Positions 36,561-45,328 of a stretch of DNA of 64,000 bases are shown piece by piece. This DNA comes from Aeromicrobium sp. Leaf245 (GTDB lineage Bacteria > Actinomycetota > Actinomycetes > Propionibacteriales > Nocardioidaceae), in NCBI RefSeq assembly GCF_942548115.1, contig NZ_OW824151.1, positions 1,612,001 through 1,676,000 of the forward strand, read 5' to 3'. A program made the position numbers and the translations under genes. Positions within the stretch are counted from its first letter, which is position 1; every line of letters begins with the position of its first letter. Below the pieces are notes generated by a model. That model was not told where the DNA came from, made no database searches, and saw nothing but the letters and a program-made list of their open reading frames with translations.

Positions 36561-37913
36561 TCAGTCCTGGATGCGCGCGAACGGCTGGGCGGCCTCGAGC
36601 TCGTAGGACAGCTCGAGCAGCGTGCGCTCGTCGCCGTGCAGCGCCTGGAGCTGGACGCCGATCGGCAGGCCCTCGGCGGTGCGGCCGAGCGGCAGCGAGA
36701 CGGCGGGGGAGCCCGTGGCGTTGTTGAGTGGGGTGAACGCGGCGTACCGGACCAGGCGGTCGAACATCTCCGGGAACGCGCCGTTGGGTGACAGGTGCCC
36801 CAGGCGCGGCGTGGTGTGCGCCAGCGTGGGGGAGAGCGCGGCGTCGAGACGGTTCTCGGCGAAGTGCTCGCGCAGCTCGTGCTCGCTGCGCTTGAGCGTA
36901 CGGATCGCCCCCGGCGTGCGCCAGAACGAGCGGGCGAAGCGGCGCGCCAGGTGCTGCGTGAGGGGGTCGGTGGCCGACTTGTCGAACTGCGGGTGCATGA
37001 CCCGCTTGCCGAAGTGGTGGGTCGAGAAGGCCAGCATCGCCCAGTAGTGCTTGAACGCCTCGGCGAAGGCGTCGGCCGCGGGCAGCGGCACCTCCACGAC
37101 CTCGTGCCCGAGCGACGTGAGTCGATCCGCCGTGGCGAGCACCGCCGCGCGGGTCTCGTCGTCGGTCGGCGTGTCGGTGAGCGAGTCGAGCACCAGGCCG
37201 ATGCGCAGACGACGGTCGCCCGGTCCCTCGACGAGGCCGACGAGGGGGAGCCCCGGGGCCGTGCGGTGCGCCTCGGCCGCGGCCAGGAAGTGGGCGGTGT
37301 CGCGCACGGTGCGCGTGACCACGCCGTTGCAGACGACGTCGACGGGCATCTGCTCGGCGTGGGCGTCAGGCGCCAGCCGTCCCCGGGTCGGCTTGAGCCC
37401 GACCAGGCCGCACGCGGCGGCGGGGATGCGGATGGAGCCGCCACCGTCGTTGGCGTGGGCGATCGGGACGACGCCGGACGCGACGAGCGCTGCTGCGCCG
37501 CCGGAGGAGGCGCCGCTGGAGAAGTCGGTGTCCCACGGGTTGTGGGTGGCTTCCCACTGGTCGAACTCGGTGCTGGCGCTCCAGCCGAACTCCGGGAGGG
37601 AGGACTTGCCGAGCGGGACGAGGCCGGCGGCGCGCAGCTGCGTGGTGAACGGCGCGTCGGCCGCGGCCGGTGTCGGCGGGATGGCGCGCGAGCCCTGCCG
37701 CGTGGGCAGGCCTGCGACGTCGGTGTTGTCCTTGACGAACGTCGGGACGCCGGCGAGTCGACCTGTCAGGGGGCCGGACGCCAGGGCGAGCGCACGCTCG
37801 AAGTCGTCGACGACGATCGCGTTGAGGTGCGGCTCGACCGCGGCTGCACGGGCGACGGCAGCCTGAGCAGCCTCGACCGCGCTGATGCTTCCATCGGCGA
37901 TCGAGGCCGCCAC
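36561..37913 (-). CDS. Amidase (amidase-signature family)
   Basis: 450 residues of the Ser-Ser-Lys amidase fold: catalytic Lys in PTFVKDNTDVAG, the Gly/Ser-rich signature FSSGASSGGAAALVASG with the bridging Ser, and the nucleophile in DGGGSIRIPAAACGLVGLKPTRG. Substrate unknown. The start is a problem: the family-like N-terminal helix begins about 12-15 codons before the GTG I annotate, yet no ATG, GTG or TTG occurs in frame between the rpmB stop and that GTG. A CTG at 37973-37975, overlapping the rpmB stop, would restore it. Confidence 0.82.
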   Translation of the reverse strand: MAASIADGSISAVEAAQAAVARAAAVEPHLNAIVVDDFERALALASGPLTGRLAGVPTFVKDNTDVAGLPTRQGSRAIPPTPAAADAPFTTQLRAAGLVPLGKSSLPEFGWSASTEFDQWEATHNPWDTDFSSGASSGGAAALVASGVVPIAHANDGGGSIRIPAAACGLVGLKPTRGRLAPDAHAEQMPVDVVCNGVVTRTVRDTAHFLAAAEAHRTAPGLPLVGLVEGPGDRRLRIGLVLDSLTDTPTDDETRAAVLATADRLTSLGHEVVEVPLPAADAFAEAFKHYWAMLAFSTHHFGKRVMHPQFDKSATDPLTQHLARRFARSFWRTPGAIRTLKRSEHELREHFAENRLDAALSPTLAHTTPRLGHLSPNGAFPEMFDRLVRYAAFTPLNNATGSPAVSLPLGRTAEGLPIGVQLQALHGDERTLLELSYELEAAQPFARIQD

Positions 37914-37966
37914 GCCGACGGCGTCGAGCTCACCGAGAGCATCGTCGCCGAAGGCATGGACGTGCT

Positions 37967-38152
37967 TCAGCGGCTGACCTTGCCGGCCTTGAGGCACGAC
38001 GTGCAGACGTTCAGACGCTTGGGCGTGCCGTCGACGACGGCGCGCACGCGCTGGATGTTGGGGTCGAAACGACGCTTCGTGCGTCGGTGCGAGTGGGACA
38101 CGTTGTGGCCGAAGCCAGGTCCCTTGGTGCACACGTCACAAACCGCTGCCAC
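37967..38152 (-). CDS. rpmB: 50S ribosomal protein L28
   Basis: 61 residues, the zinc-binding C+ form: [26 protein letters not shown] and [11 protein letters not shown] carry the CxxC pairs. The GTG start follows AGGAG at 12-nt spacing; the frame extends upstream without support. First gene before the amidase on the minus strand and divergent from the DAK gene. Confidence 0.97.
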   Translation of the reverse strand: MAAVCDVCTKGPGFGHNVSHSHRRTKRRFDPNIQRVRAVVDGTPKRLNVCTSCLKAGKVSR

Positions 38153-38183
38153 AGTGACCACTCCTGCTAACTCGATACGGGGA

Positions 38184-38240
38184 TTCGTCGGACGACGAAA
38201 GATGAGGGGCGCCCGCACGGCGGGCAACCGCTCAAGGATA
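38184..38240 (-). promoter_or_regulatory. rpmB promoter and structured 5' leader
   Basis: On the minus strand a -10-like TATCCT (38240-38235) is followed by two stable hairpins: GCCCGC-N3-GCGGGC (38225-38211) and TTCGTCG-N2-CGACGAA (38199-38184), then the ribosome site. Such a leader could support autogenous or growth-rate control; no known ribosomal-protein motif was recognised. Confidence 0.5.
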
Positions 38241-38318
38241 GCCGATGCCCACCGGGCGGGGCCAATCGCCCGTCGCGGGTGCCACCGGTACGTCCTGGGG
38301 CCACGCTAACCTCACCCC

Positions 38319-39914
38319 ATGGTGCTGCGCCTGCGTCCCGACGCCTTCCGTGCGTGGACCCAGCTGTGCGTGCAGGCGCTGTCGGCCACCCGGGCCGAGA
38401 TCGACGCGCTCAACGTGTTCCCGGTCCCCGACAGCGACACCGGGACCAACGCCTACCTGACCTTCGTGGCCGGGGCCGACGCGGTGGCGGCACTGCCCGA
38501 CGACGTCGCCCTCGCCGACCTCGTCCGCGCCCACACCGACGGCCTGCTCACGGGAGCCAAGGGCAACAGCGGCGTCATTCTCTCCCAGCTCGTGCGCGCC
38601 ACCTTCCACGACCTGTCCCTCGACGCCCCCGTCGAGCCCGCCGACGTCGCGCGGTCCTTCCGGGCCGCGTCCGATGCCGCGCACGCCGCCGTGGGTCGGC
38701 CGGTCGAGGGCACCATCTTGTCGGTGGCCCGGGCGGCGGCCGAGGGGGCCGAGCACGCGGTGGAGTCCGGCGCGGAGGCCCGCGACGTGTTCGCCCTGGC
38801 TGCCGCGTCGGCGCGGGTCGCGCTGGCCAGGACGCCCGAGCAGATGCCGAGGCTCGCCCAGGCCGGCGTGGTCGACGCGGGCGGTCGCGCCCTCGTGGTG
38901 GTGCTCGACGCCACCGAGCGCGCCCTCACCGGCCGCGCCCCCGAGCCGGCGGCCCACCACGTGCCGCGCCCCGTGGCGCCCGCCGGCGACGACTTCGTCG
39001 AAGGGGGTCCGGGCTACGAGGTCATGTACCTGCTCGACGCCGACGACAGCGAGATCCCCGCACTGCGCACCGCGCTCGACGGCCTGGGCGACTCGCTCGT
39101 CGTCGTGGGCGGCGAACGGCTGTGGAACGTCCACGTGCACGTCGACGACGTGGGCGCCGCGATCGAGGCCGGCATGCAGGCCGGCCGGCCGTACCGCATC
39201 GCCGTCACCCACTTCGCCGACCAGATCGCCCGTCAGCGGGGCGAGGCCGCGGTCGGTCGTGCCGTCGTGGTGGCCGCCACCGGCGCCGGGCTGGCCGACC
39301 TGTGCCGCGAGGCCGGGGCCCACGTCCTCGAGTTCACCCGTGACCGGCCCGTCGACGTCGCCACGATGCTCGGGACGCTGCGTTCCCTCGACGTCGCGGA
39401 GATCGTGGTGCTGCCCAACAACCAGCGCTACGTCGGCCTGTTCGACGCGGCGGCCAAGCAGGTGCGCGCCGACGGCGTGCGCGTCGCGGTCATCCCCACC
39501 CACGCCCAGGTGCAGGGTCTGGCGGCACTGGCGGTCCACGACCCCGGCCTGGACTTCGACGAGGACGTCGTCGCCATGTCGAGCGCGGCCGCCCACACCC
39601 AGCACGGCGCCGTCACGGTGGCCACCGAGCCGGGCATCACGATGGCCGGCCCGTGCGACGTCGGCGACGTGCTCGGCGTGGTCTCCGGCGACTTCGCGGT
39701 GGTCGGTCACGACGTCGCCGAGGTCGCGGGTGCGGTCCTCGACCGGCTCGTGTCCCCGGCGGCCGAGCTGGTCACCCTGGTCGTCGGCGACGGAGCCGAC
39801 GACGACGTCGCGCAGGAGCTGTCCCGCCGCCTCCGGGCCGAGCGGGTCGACGTCGACGTGGTCGTCTACCAGGGCGGCCAGGAGAACTACCCGCTGTTCG
39901 TCGCGGTGGAGTAG
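38319..39914 (+). CDS. DAK2-domain protein (fatty-acid kinase FakA/YloV-like)
   Basis: 531 residues. The N-terminal DAK2/DhaL nucleotide-binding domain (about 10-200) has NVFPVPDSDTGTN with Mg-binding Asp residues and AKGNSGVILSQ; a middle domain and a C-terminal DegV-like half (about 320-530: VVVAATGAGLADLCREAG, VLPNNQRYVG) follow. In Firmicutes FakA phosphorylates DegV-bound fatty acids; the actinobacterial role is less clear. TAACCT at 38307-38312 is 6 nt before the ATG. Always next to recG in this group. Confidence 0.88.
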   Translation: MVLRLRPDAFRAWTQLCVQALSATRAEIDALNVFPVPDSDTGTNAYLTFVAGADAVAALPDDVALADLVRAHTDGLLTGAKGNSGVILSQLVRATFHDLSLDAPVEPADVARSFRAASDAAHAAVGRPVEGTILSVARAAAEGAEHAVESGAEARDVFALAAASARVALARTPEQMPRLAQAGVVDAGGRALVVVLDATERALTGRAPEPAAHHVPRPVAPAGDDFVEGGPGYEVMYLLDADDSEIPALRTALDGLGDSLVVVGGERLWNVHVHVDDVGAAIEAGMQAGRPYRIAVTHFADQIARQRGEAAVGRAVVVAATGAGLADLCREAGAHVLEFTRDRPVDVATMLGTLRSLDVAEIVVLPNNQRYVGLFDAAAKQVRADGVRVAVIPTHAQVQGLAALAVHDPGLDFDEDVVAMSSAAAHTQHGAVTVATEPGITMAGPCDVGDVLGVVSGDFAVVGHDVAEVAGAVLDRLVSPAAELVTLVVGDGADDDVAQELSRRLRAERVDVDVVVYQGGQENYPLFVAVE

Positions 39915-39924
39915 GAGTGGGGCA

Positions 39925-42117
39925 GTGAGCACGACCCCCGCAGGCACGCCGACCAACCCGCCGGCCAACCCGCCGCACCGTCGGCTGCGCTCGGTCGTGG
40001 GCGACGCGACGGCCAAGAAGCTGGCCACGCTCGGGCTCGAGACCATCGACGACCTGCTGCGCCACTACCCGCGGCGCTACGTGTCGCTGGGCGAGATGAC
40101 GGACCTCGCGGCGCTCCAGGTCGGCCAGTACGCCACGGTCATGGCCCGCGTGGTCGAGGCGGTGAACCGACGCTTCGGCCCGGGCGGGCGCAAGACCCGC
40201 ACGGAGGTGACCATCACCGACGGGAACGCGCGGATCACCCTCACGTTCTTCTCCCAGCCGTGGCGGCAGGCGCAGCTGGCGCCCGGCACGGTCGGGCTGT
40301 TCGCCGGCGAGGTCGGTGCGTTCAACGGCCGCCTCCAGCTCACCCATCCCCTGTACGAGCCGCTCGAGGGTCCCGACGCCATGGAGGGACGGATCGCGCG
40401 CGGCATCATCCCGATCTACCGGGCGAGCGCGAAGATCCCCTCGCTCGCCATCGAGCGCTCCGTCGAGACGGTGCTGGCGATCGCCGACGTCGAGGACCCG
40501 GTCCCGGCCGACGTCCGGGCGTCCCGGGGCCTGCCGGCCGCCCCCGAGGCGTTCGAGATGATCCACCGGCCCCGCTCCACCGAGCAGTGGCAACTCGCGC
40601 GCGACCGCTTCCGCTTCGAGGAGGCGTTCGTGCTGCAGACGGTGTTCGCCCAGCGTCGGCACGCCGCCCTGGGCCAGTCCGCAGCACCGCGACCCCGTCG
40701 CGTCGGCGGTCTGCGCGACGCCTTCGAGGAGCAGCTGCCGTTCACGCTCACCGACGGCCAGCGGGCCGTGGTGGCCGAGATCGAGGCCGACCTCGCCCGC
40801 GAGCACCCGATGCACCGGTTGCTCCAGGGTGAGGTCGGCTCGGGCAAGACGATCGTCGCGCTCCTTGCCATGCTCCAGGTCGTCGACGACGGCGCGCAGG
40901 CCGTGCTCCTGGCGCCCACCGAGGTGCTGGCGGCGCAGCACCACCGCGGCATCACGGCCATGCTCGGGGCGCTCGCGCAGGGCGGGATGCTCGGGGGAGC
41001 GGCCGAGGGCACGCGGGTGCGGCTGCTCACCGGTTCCATGGGGGCCAAGGCGCGCAAGGAGGCCCTGCTCGACGCCGCGTCCGGTGCCGCCGGGATCGTC
41101 ATCGGCACCCATGCGGTGCTGCAGGACACCGTGCAGCTGGCCGAGCTCGGGCTCCTGGTGATCGACGAGCAGCACCGGTTCGGCGTCGAGCAGCGCGCCG
41201 TGCTGGTCGACCGCACGGAGGTCAAGCCGCACGTCCTCGTCATGACGGCCACGCCCATCCCGCGCACGATCGCGATGACGGTGTTCGGCGACCTCGAGAC
41301 CTCGACGTTGAGCGAGCTGCCCGGCGGACGTCGGCCCATCCAGACCACCGTGGTCCCGGCGGCGGAGCGCCCCGACTGGCTCGCGCGGGCCTGGGACCGG
41401 GTGCGCGAGGAGGTCGCCGAGGGCCGGCAGGCCTACGTGGTCGTGTCGCGGATCGGCCAGGACGCCGAAGGGACGGTGGCCGAGGCCGCAGACCCCGACG
41501 CCCCACCGACCCGGTCCCTGCTGGACCTGCACGACGAGCTGGCCACCGGCCCGCTCGAGGGCCTGCGCCTTGGCATGCTGCACGGACGCCAGCCGGCCGA
41601 CGAGAAGGACGCGACGATGACCGCCTTCGCGCGGGGCGAGATCGACGTGCTCGTGGCCACCACGGTGATCGAGGTGGGGGTCGACGTGCCCAACGCCACG
41701 GTGATGGTGGTCGTCGACGCCGAGCGGTTCGGGGTGTCGCAGCTGCACCAGCTGCGCGGACGCGTCGGTCGTGGTGGCCATCCCGGCCTGTGCCTGCTGG
41801 TCACCTCGGCGGAGGAGGAGTCGCCGTCGCGCGAGCGTCTCGACGCCGTCGCGTCCACGTCCGACGGCTTCGCCCTGTCGCGGCTCGACGCCGAGCAGCG
41901 GCGCGAGGGCGACGTGCTGGGTGCCGCCCAGTCGGGCATCCGCAGCAGCCTGCGCCTGCTGTCGGTGGTCAAGGACGAGAAGATCATCGCCGACGCGCGC
42001 GAGGTCGCGACCGCGTTCGTCGAGTCCGATCCCGCGCTCGACTCGGCACCGGACCTCCGGCTCGCCGTCGACCGGCTCGAGCAGTCCCGGCAGGCCGACT
42101 ACCTGGAGCGCACGTGA
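39925..42117 (+). CDS. recG: ATP-dependent DNA helicase RecG
   Basis: 730-residue branch-migrating helicase that rewinds stalled forks. N-terminal wedge/OB domain (VGQYATVMARVVEAVNRRF), Walker A in LLQGEVGSGKTIVALLA, DEQH box in VIDEQHRFGVEQR, MTATPIPRTIAM, and motif VI QLHQLRGRVGRGGHPG. GTG start with TAGGAGTGG upstream. Coupled to rsmD by a GTGA overlap. Confidence 0.97.
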   Translation: MSTTPAGTPTNPPANPPHRRLRSVVGDATAKKLATLGLETIDDLLRHYPRRYVSLGEMTDLAALQVGQYATVMARVVEAVNRRFGPGGRKTRTEVTITDGNARITLTFFSQPWRQAQLAPGTVGLFAGEVGAFNGRLQLTHPLYEPLEGPDAMEGRIARGIIPIYRASAKIPSLAIERSVETVLAIADVEDPVPADVRASRGLPAAPEAFEMIHRPRSTEQWQLARDRFRFEEAFVLQTVFAQRRHAALGQSAAPRPRRVGGLRDAFEEQLPFTLTDGQRAVVAEIEADLAREHPMHRLLQGEVGSGKTIVALLAMLQVVDDGAQAVLLAPTEVLAAQHHRGITAMLGALAQGGMLGGAAEGTRVRLLTGSMGAKARKEALLDAASGAAGIVIGTHAVLQDTVQLAELGLLVIDEQHRFGVEQRAVLVDRTEVKPHVLVMTATPIPRTIAMTVFGDLETSTLSELPGGRRPIQTTVVPAAERPDWLARAWDRVREEVAEGRQAYVVVSRIGQDAEGTVAEAADPDAPPTRSLLDLHDELATGPLEGLRLGMLHGRQPADEKDATMTAFARGEIDVLVATTVIEVGVDVPNATVMVVVDAERFGVSQLHQLRGRVGRGGHPGLCLLVTSAEEESPSRERLDAVASTSDGFALSRLDAEQRREGDVLGAAQSGIRSSLRLLSVVKDEKIIADAREVATAFVESDPALDSAPDLRLAVDRLEQSRQADYLERT

Positions 42118-42668
42118 CGCGGGTGATCGCCGGGACGTGGGGCGGTCGACGGCTCCGCACGCCCTCCGGCGACGGCACCCGTCCCACGTCCGACCGGGTG
42201 CGCGAGTCGCTCTTCGCGTCGTTGGTCTCGCTGTTCGGGGGGCTGGACGGGCTCCGGGTGCTCGACGTCTACGCAGGATCCGGGGCGCTCGCCCTCGAGG
42301 CGCTGTCGCGTGGTGCCGCCTCGGCCGACCTGGTCGAGTCCGACCGTCGGGCAGTGCAGGTGGCGCAGCAGAACGTCCGCGACCTCGGCGCCGAGGCCGT
42401 CGTGCACCGCACGAGCGCGGCGAGCTTCGTCGGGTCGGCGACGGGTCCCTACGACCTGGTCCTCCTGGACCCGCCCTACGCCGTCAGCACCGACGACGTC
42501 GCGGCCGTCGTCAGCGGGCTCCACGCGGTGCTGGCCGACGACGCCGTGGTGGTCGTGGAGCGCTCGACCCGCACGCCGTTCGTGTGGCCGCCGGGCTTCG
42601 AGGGCTTCCGGGAGCGGGCGCACGGCGAGACGACCGTGTGGTTCGGAGCCCGCAGCGACGAGCCCTGA
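42114..42668 (+). CDS. rsmD: 16S rRNA (guanine(966)-N(2))-methyltransferase
   Basis: 184-residue SAM-dependent methyltransferase: RVIAGTWGGRRLRTP, TRPTSDRVRESLFASL, the SAM motif VLDVYAGSGALALEAL and the catalytic LLDPPYAV. Overlaps recG by 4 nt and is followed after 13 bp by coaD, the usual rsmD-coaD pair. Confidence 0.96.
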   Translation: MTRVIAGTWGGRRLRTPSGDGTRPTSDRVRESLFASLVSLFGGLDGLRVLDVYAGSGALALEALSRGAASADLVESDRRAVQVAQQNVRDLGAEAVVHRTSAASFVGSATGPYDLVLLDPPYAVSTDDVAAVVSGLHAVLADDAVVVVERSTRTPFVWPPGFEGFRERAHGETTVWFGARSDEP

Positions 42669-42681
42669 TAGCGTCGGCGCC

Positions 42682-43161
42682 GTGACCCGTGTCGTCTGCC
42701 CCGGCTCCTTCGACCCGGTGACCAACGGTCACCTCGACATCGTGCGCCGGGCGTCCCGGTTGTTCGACGAGGTAGTCGTGGCCGTGCTGGTCAACGAGAA
42801 CAAGAAGAGCCTGTTCTCGCTCGAGGAGCGCATGGACCTGCTCGCCCGAGCCACCTCCGACCTGCCGAACGTGTCGGTCGACTCCTTCCAGGGCCTGCTG
42901 GTCGACTTCTGCACCGAGCACGACGTGTCGGCCATCGTGAAGGGCCTGCGGGCGGTCTCGGACTTCGACTACGAGCTGCAGATGGCCCAGATGAACGGCA
43001 GCCTCACCGACGTCGACACCGTGTTCATCCCCACCAGTCCCGAGTACTCCTTCCTGGCCTCGAGCCTGGTCAAGGAGGTCGCGAAGGGCGGGGGAGACGT
43101 GAGCGGGCTGGTGCCCGACTTCGTGCTCGCGCGCCTGGACGAGGTCTTCGGCCGCTCCTGA
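42682..43161 (+). CDS. coaD: Phosphopantetheine adenylyltransferase
   Basis: 159-residue enzyme transferring AMP to 4'-phosphopantetheine, the penultimate CoA step. PGSFDPVTNGHLDIV contains the TxGH motif, KGLRAVSDFDYELQMAQMN and PTSPEYSFLASSLVKEV are also typical. TAGCGT at 42669-42674 lies 7 nt before the GTG, so besides read-through from rsmD a leaderless transcript is possible. Confidence 0.97.
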   Translation: MTRVVCPGSFDPVTNGHLDIVRRASRLFDEVVVAVLVNENKKSLFSLEERMDLLARATSDLPNVSVDSFQGLLVDFCTEHDVSAIVKGLRAVSDFDYELQMAQMNGSLTDVDTVFIPTSPEYSFLASSLVKEVAKGGGDVSGLVPDFVLARLDEVFGRS

Positions 43162-43175
43162 GCTCCGCGGACGGC

Positions 43176-44378
43176 TCAGTCGTCCGGCAGCGTCGGCATG
43201 GCGGGCCGCTCGCCCCGCCCGAGCTGGGCACCTCGACGCACCGCGCGTGCTCCGAAGCGATCACGCACGGCGTCGACCGCCGAGTCGAGCCCGGGGTCGT
43301 CGGCGGCCGTGAGCGGGAGCAGCAGCTGCTCGCCGTGGTCGTCGAGGCCGGCGGCCTGGAAGCCGACGAGGGTGATGCCCCGCCGAGCGATCTCGCCGTG
43401 ACGCGACCGCAGCAGGTGCATCACGGCCTCGAGCAGCACCTGGGTGTGGGCGCTCGGCCGGGGCAGTGTGTGCGAGGTGGTGGAGCTGGTGAAGTCGTCG
43501 AACCGCACCCGCAGCACCACGGTCGACGCCGTCCGCCCCGCCGAGCGCAGACGCCGCGCCACGCGGTCGACGAGGCCGAGGAGCACCACCTCGACCTCCT
43601 GAGGGGTCCGTTCACCCCGGCCGAGGGCGTGCTGGGCCCCCATGGAGCGCCGCGACGGACGGGCCCGCACGCGCCGCGGGTCGTGGCCCGAGGCGAGCGC
43701 GTGCAGGTGTGCGGCCGCACCGACACCGACCAGCGAGGCGAGCTCACCTCGCTCCAGGGCGGCGACGTCGGCGATGGTGCGGATGCGGGCGGCGTGCAGC
43801 TTCTCGGTGGTGCGCGGCCCGACGCCCCACAGGGCCTGGACCGGCAGGGAGAGCAGGAAGCGGCGTTCGTCGTCGAGCGGGATCACGAGCAGGCCGTCGG
43901 GCTTGGCCATGGCGCTGCCGACCTTGGCGAGGTACTTGGTGCGCGCGACGCCCACCGAGATGGGCAGCCCGACCCGCTCGCGCACGTCGGCGCGCAGCTG
44001 CGTGGCGATCTGCGACGGTGCGCCCCGGATGCGGCGGAGGCCGCCGACCTCGAGGAACGCCTCGTCGATCGAGACGCCCTCGACCAGCGGGGTGGTGTCG
44101 TCGAAGACGGCGAACACCTCGCGGCTGGCCTGCGTGTAGGCCGCCGGACGGGGCGGCACCACCACCAGGTCGGGGCACAGCCGGAGGGCCTGACGCAGCC
44201 CCATCGCCCCCTTCACACCTCGGGCGCGTGCCTCGTAGGAGGCCGCCATGACCACGCCCCCGCCGACGGCCACCGGACGGCCGCGCAGCGCGGGGTCGTC
44301 GCGGATCTCGACGGAGGCGAAGAAGGAGTCGAGGTCGGCGTGCAGCACCGTTCCCTCGCGCTCCGCCGACGTCTCCAC
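43176..44378 (-). CDS. dinB: DNA polymerase IV (Y-family translesion polymerase)
   Basis: 400 residues: VLHADLDSFFASVEIRDDP with the first catalytic Asp, YEARARGVKGAMGLRQA, VSIDEAFLEVGG with the Asp-Glu pair, the HhH in LWGVGPRTTEKL, and a little-finger domain (about 245-350). Translesion DNA synthesis. The GTG at 44378 is 6 nt after GACCCT and gives the normal length; the frame continues 165 nt upstream without conservation. The C-terminus lacks an obvious beta-clamp motif beyond EQLLLPL near residue 350. Confidence 0.93.
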   Translation of the reverse strand: METSAEREGTVLHADLDSFFASVEIRDDPALRGRPVAVGGGVVMAASYEARARGVKGAMGLRQALRLCPDLVVVPPRPAAYTQASREVFAVFDDTTPLVEGVSIDEAFLEVGGLRRIRGAPSQIATQLRADVRERVGLPISVGVARTKYLAKVGSAMAKPDGLLVIPLDDERRFLLSLPVQALWGVGPRTTEKLHAARIRTIADVAALERGELASLVGVGAAAHLHALASGHDPRRVRARPSRRSMGAQHALGRGERTPQEVEVVLLGLVDRVARRLRSAGRTASTVVLRVRFDDFTSSTTSHTLPRPSAHTQVLLEAVMHLLRSRHGEIARRGITLVGFQAAGLDDHGEQLLLPLTAADDPGLDSAVDAVRDRFGARAVRRGAQLGRGERPAMPTLPDD

Positions 44379-44473
44379 GGCTCGAGGGTCCCACCGTCCA
44401 CCGACATACGGGGGCCCATCGGTCCGGGGAGGCCCCGGAGGGCCCGGGCGGGTCGTAGGGTGCAGGTACGCGA

Positions 44474-44526
44474 TTGGTGTCGCGGCGCGGGCACCGGTTA
44501 TGATGGACGGCGGCCTGCTTGCAGGC
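44474..44526 (+). promoter_or_regulatory. Promoter and 5' hairpin of the DUF177-rpmF-rnc operon
   Basis: A near-consensus -10 TATGAT at 44499-44504, with a possible -35 TTGGTG 19 bp upstream, is followed by a perfect 6-bp hairpin GCCTGC-TT-GCAGGC (44513-44526) at the predicted mRNA 5' end. This is the only TATGAT-class promoter I noticed near a gene in the window. RNase III of Streptomyces cleaves hairpins in its own operon transcript; this one is a candidate. Confidence 0.6.
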
Positions 44527-44557
44527 TGTGATCTGCTGTGCACATCGACGGACGGAC

Positions 44558-45139
44558 GTGAACGTGCAACCGGGCCCCTTGGTCTTCGACACCCAGGTGT
44601 TGGGACGCCGACCAGGGACCGAGCGTACGTTCACCAGGACCATCGAGGCGCCGGCGGATCTGGGCCACGACGTCTACGGCGTGCCCGAGGGATCGTCCAT
44701 CGATCTCGAGCTCCGGCTCGAGGCCGTCATGGACGGGGTGCTGGCCACCGGCACCGCCTCGGCGCGAGCAGTGGGCGAGTGCGTCCGCTGCCTGGACCGG
44801 CTCGACGACACCGTCGTGGTGGACCTGCAGGAGCTGTACCTGTACGACCCGATCGGCGCCGGCGACGGTGCTGAGGAGGACGGGGAGGAAGACGAGCTTC
44901 CGGCCCTCGAGGACGACCTGCTCGACCTCGAACCCGTCCTGCGGGACGCGGTGGTGCTCGCACTGCCGCTCAACCCCGTGTGTGATCCGGAATGTCCGGG
45001 ACTGTGCCCCGAGTGCGGGGCGCGCCTCGCGGACGATCCAGACCACACACACGGCGATCCGATCGACCCCCGCTGGGCGTCGTTGGGCCGCTTGACCCAG
45101 AACCTCCCGGGCGATGTCCCGGGGCCGAACAAGGAGTAG
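44558..45139 (+). CDS. DUF177 (YceD) family protein
   Basis: 193 residues; [19 protein letters not shown] opens the domain, and ECVRCLDRL with the C-terminal [16 protein letters not shown] provide cysteines for a probable zinc site. The family (YceD in E. coli) sits before rpmF and is implicated in ribosome/23S rRNA biogenesis. The GTG is not preceded by a strong ribosome site; a TTG at 44519 in frame is less likely. Followed by rpmF after 3 bp. Confidence 0.9.
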   Translation: MNVQPGPLVFDTQVLGRRPGTERTFTRTIEAPADLGHDVYGVPEGSSIDLELRLEAVMDGVLATGTASARAVGECVRCLDRLDDTVVVDLQELYLYDPIGAGDGAEEDGEEDELPALEDDLLDLEPVLRDAVVLALPLNPVCDPECPGLCPECGARLADDPDHTHGDPIDPRWASLGRLTQNLPGDVPGPNKE

Positions 45140-45142
45140 ATC

Positions 45143-45328
45143 GTGGCAGTTCCGAAGCGGAAGATGTCGCGCAGCAACACGCGCCACCGCCGTTCGCAGT
45201 GGAAGACCACGGCGACCACCCTCGTCGACTGCGCCAACCCCGCCTGCGACTCGAAGGTCGTCCCGCACCGTGCGTGCGGTGAGTGCGGCCAGTACGGCGC
45301 GCGCGGTGAGCGTCGACAGGTCCTCTGA
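45143..45328 (+). CDS. rpmF: 50S ribosomal protein L32
   Basis: 61 residues: [17 protein letters not shown]-terminus and a zinc site from CANPAC and CGECG. GTG start with AAGGAG upstream. The rnc start lies inside its last codons. Confidence 0.97.
   Translation: MAVPKRKMSRSNTRHRRSQWKTTATTLVDCANPACDSKVVPHRACGECGQYGARGERRQVL

Noticed and set aside
39772-41781. A 669-codon minus-strand frame opposite recG
   Set aside because: Antisense shadow of a clearly conserved gene; no motif or start signal.
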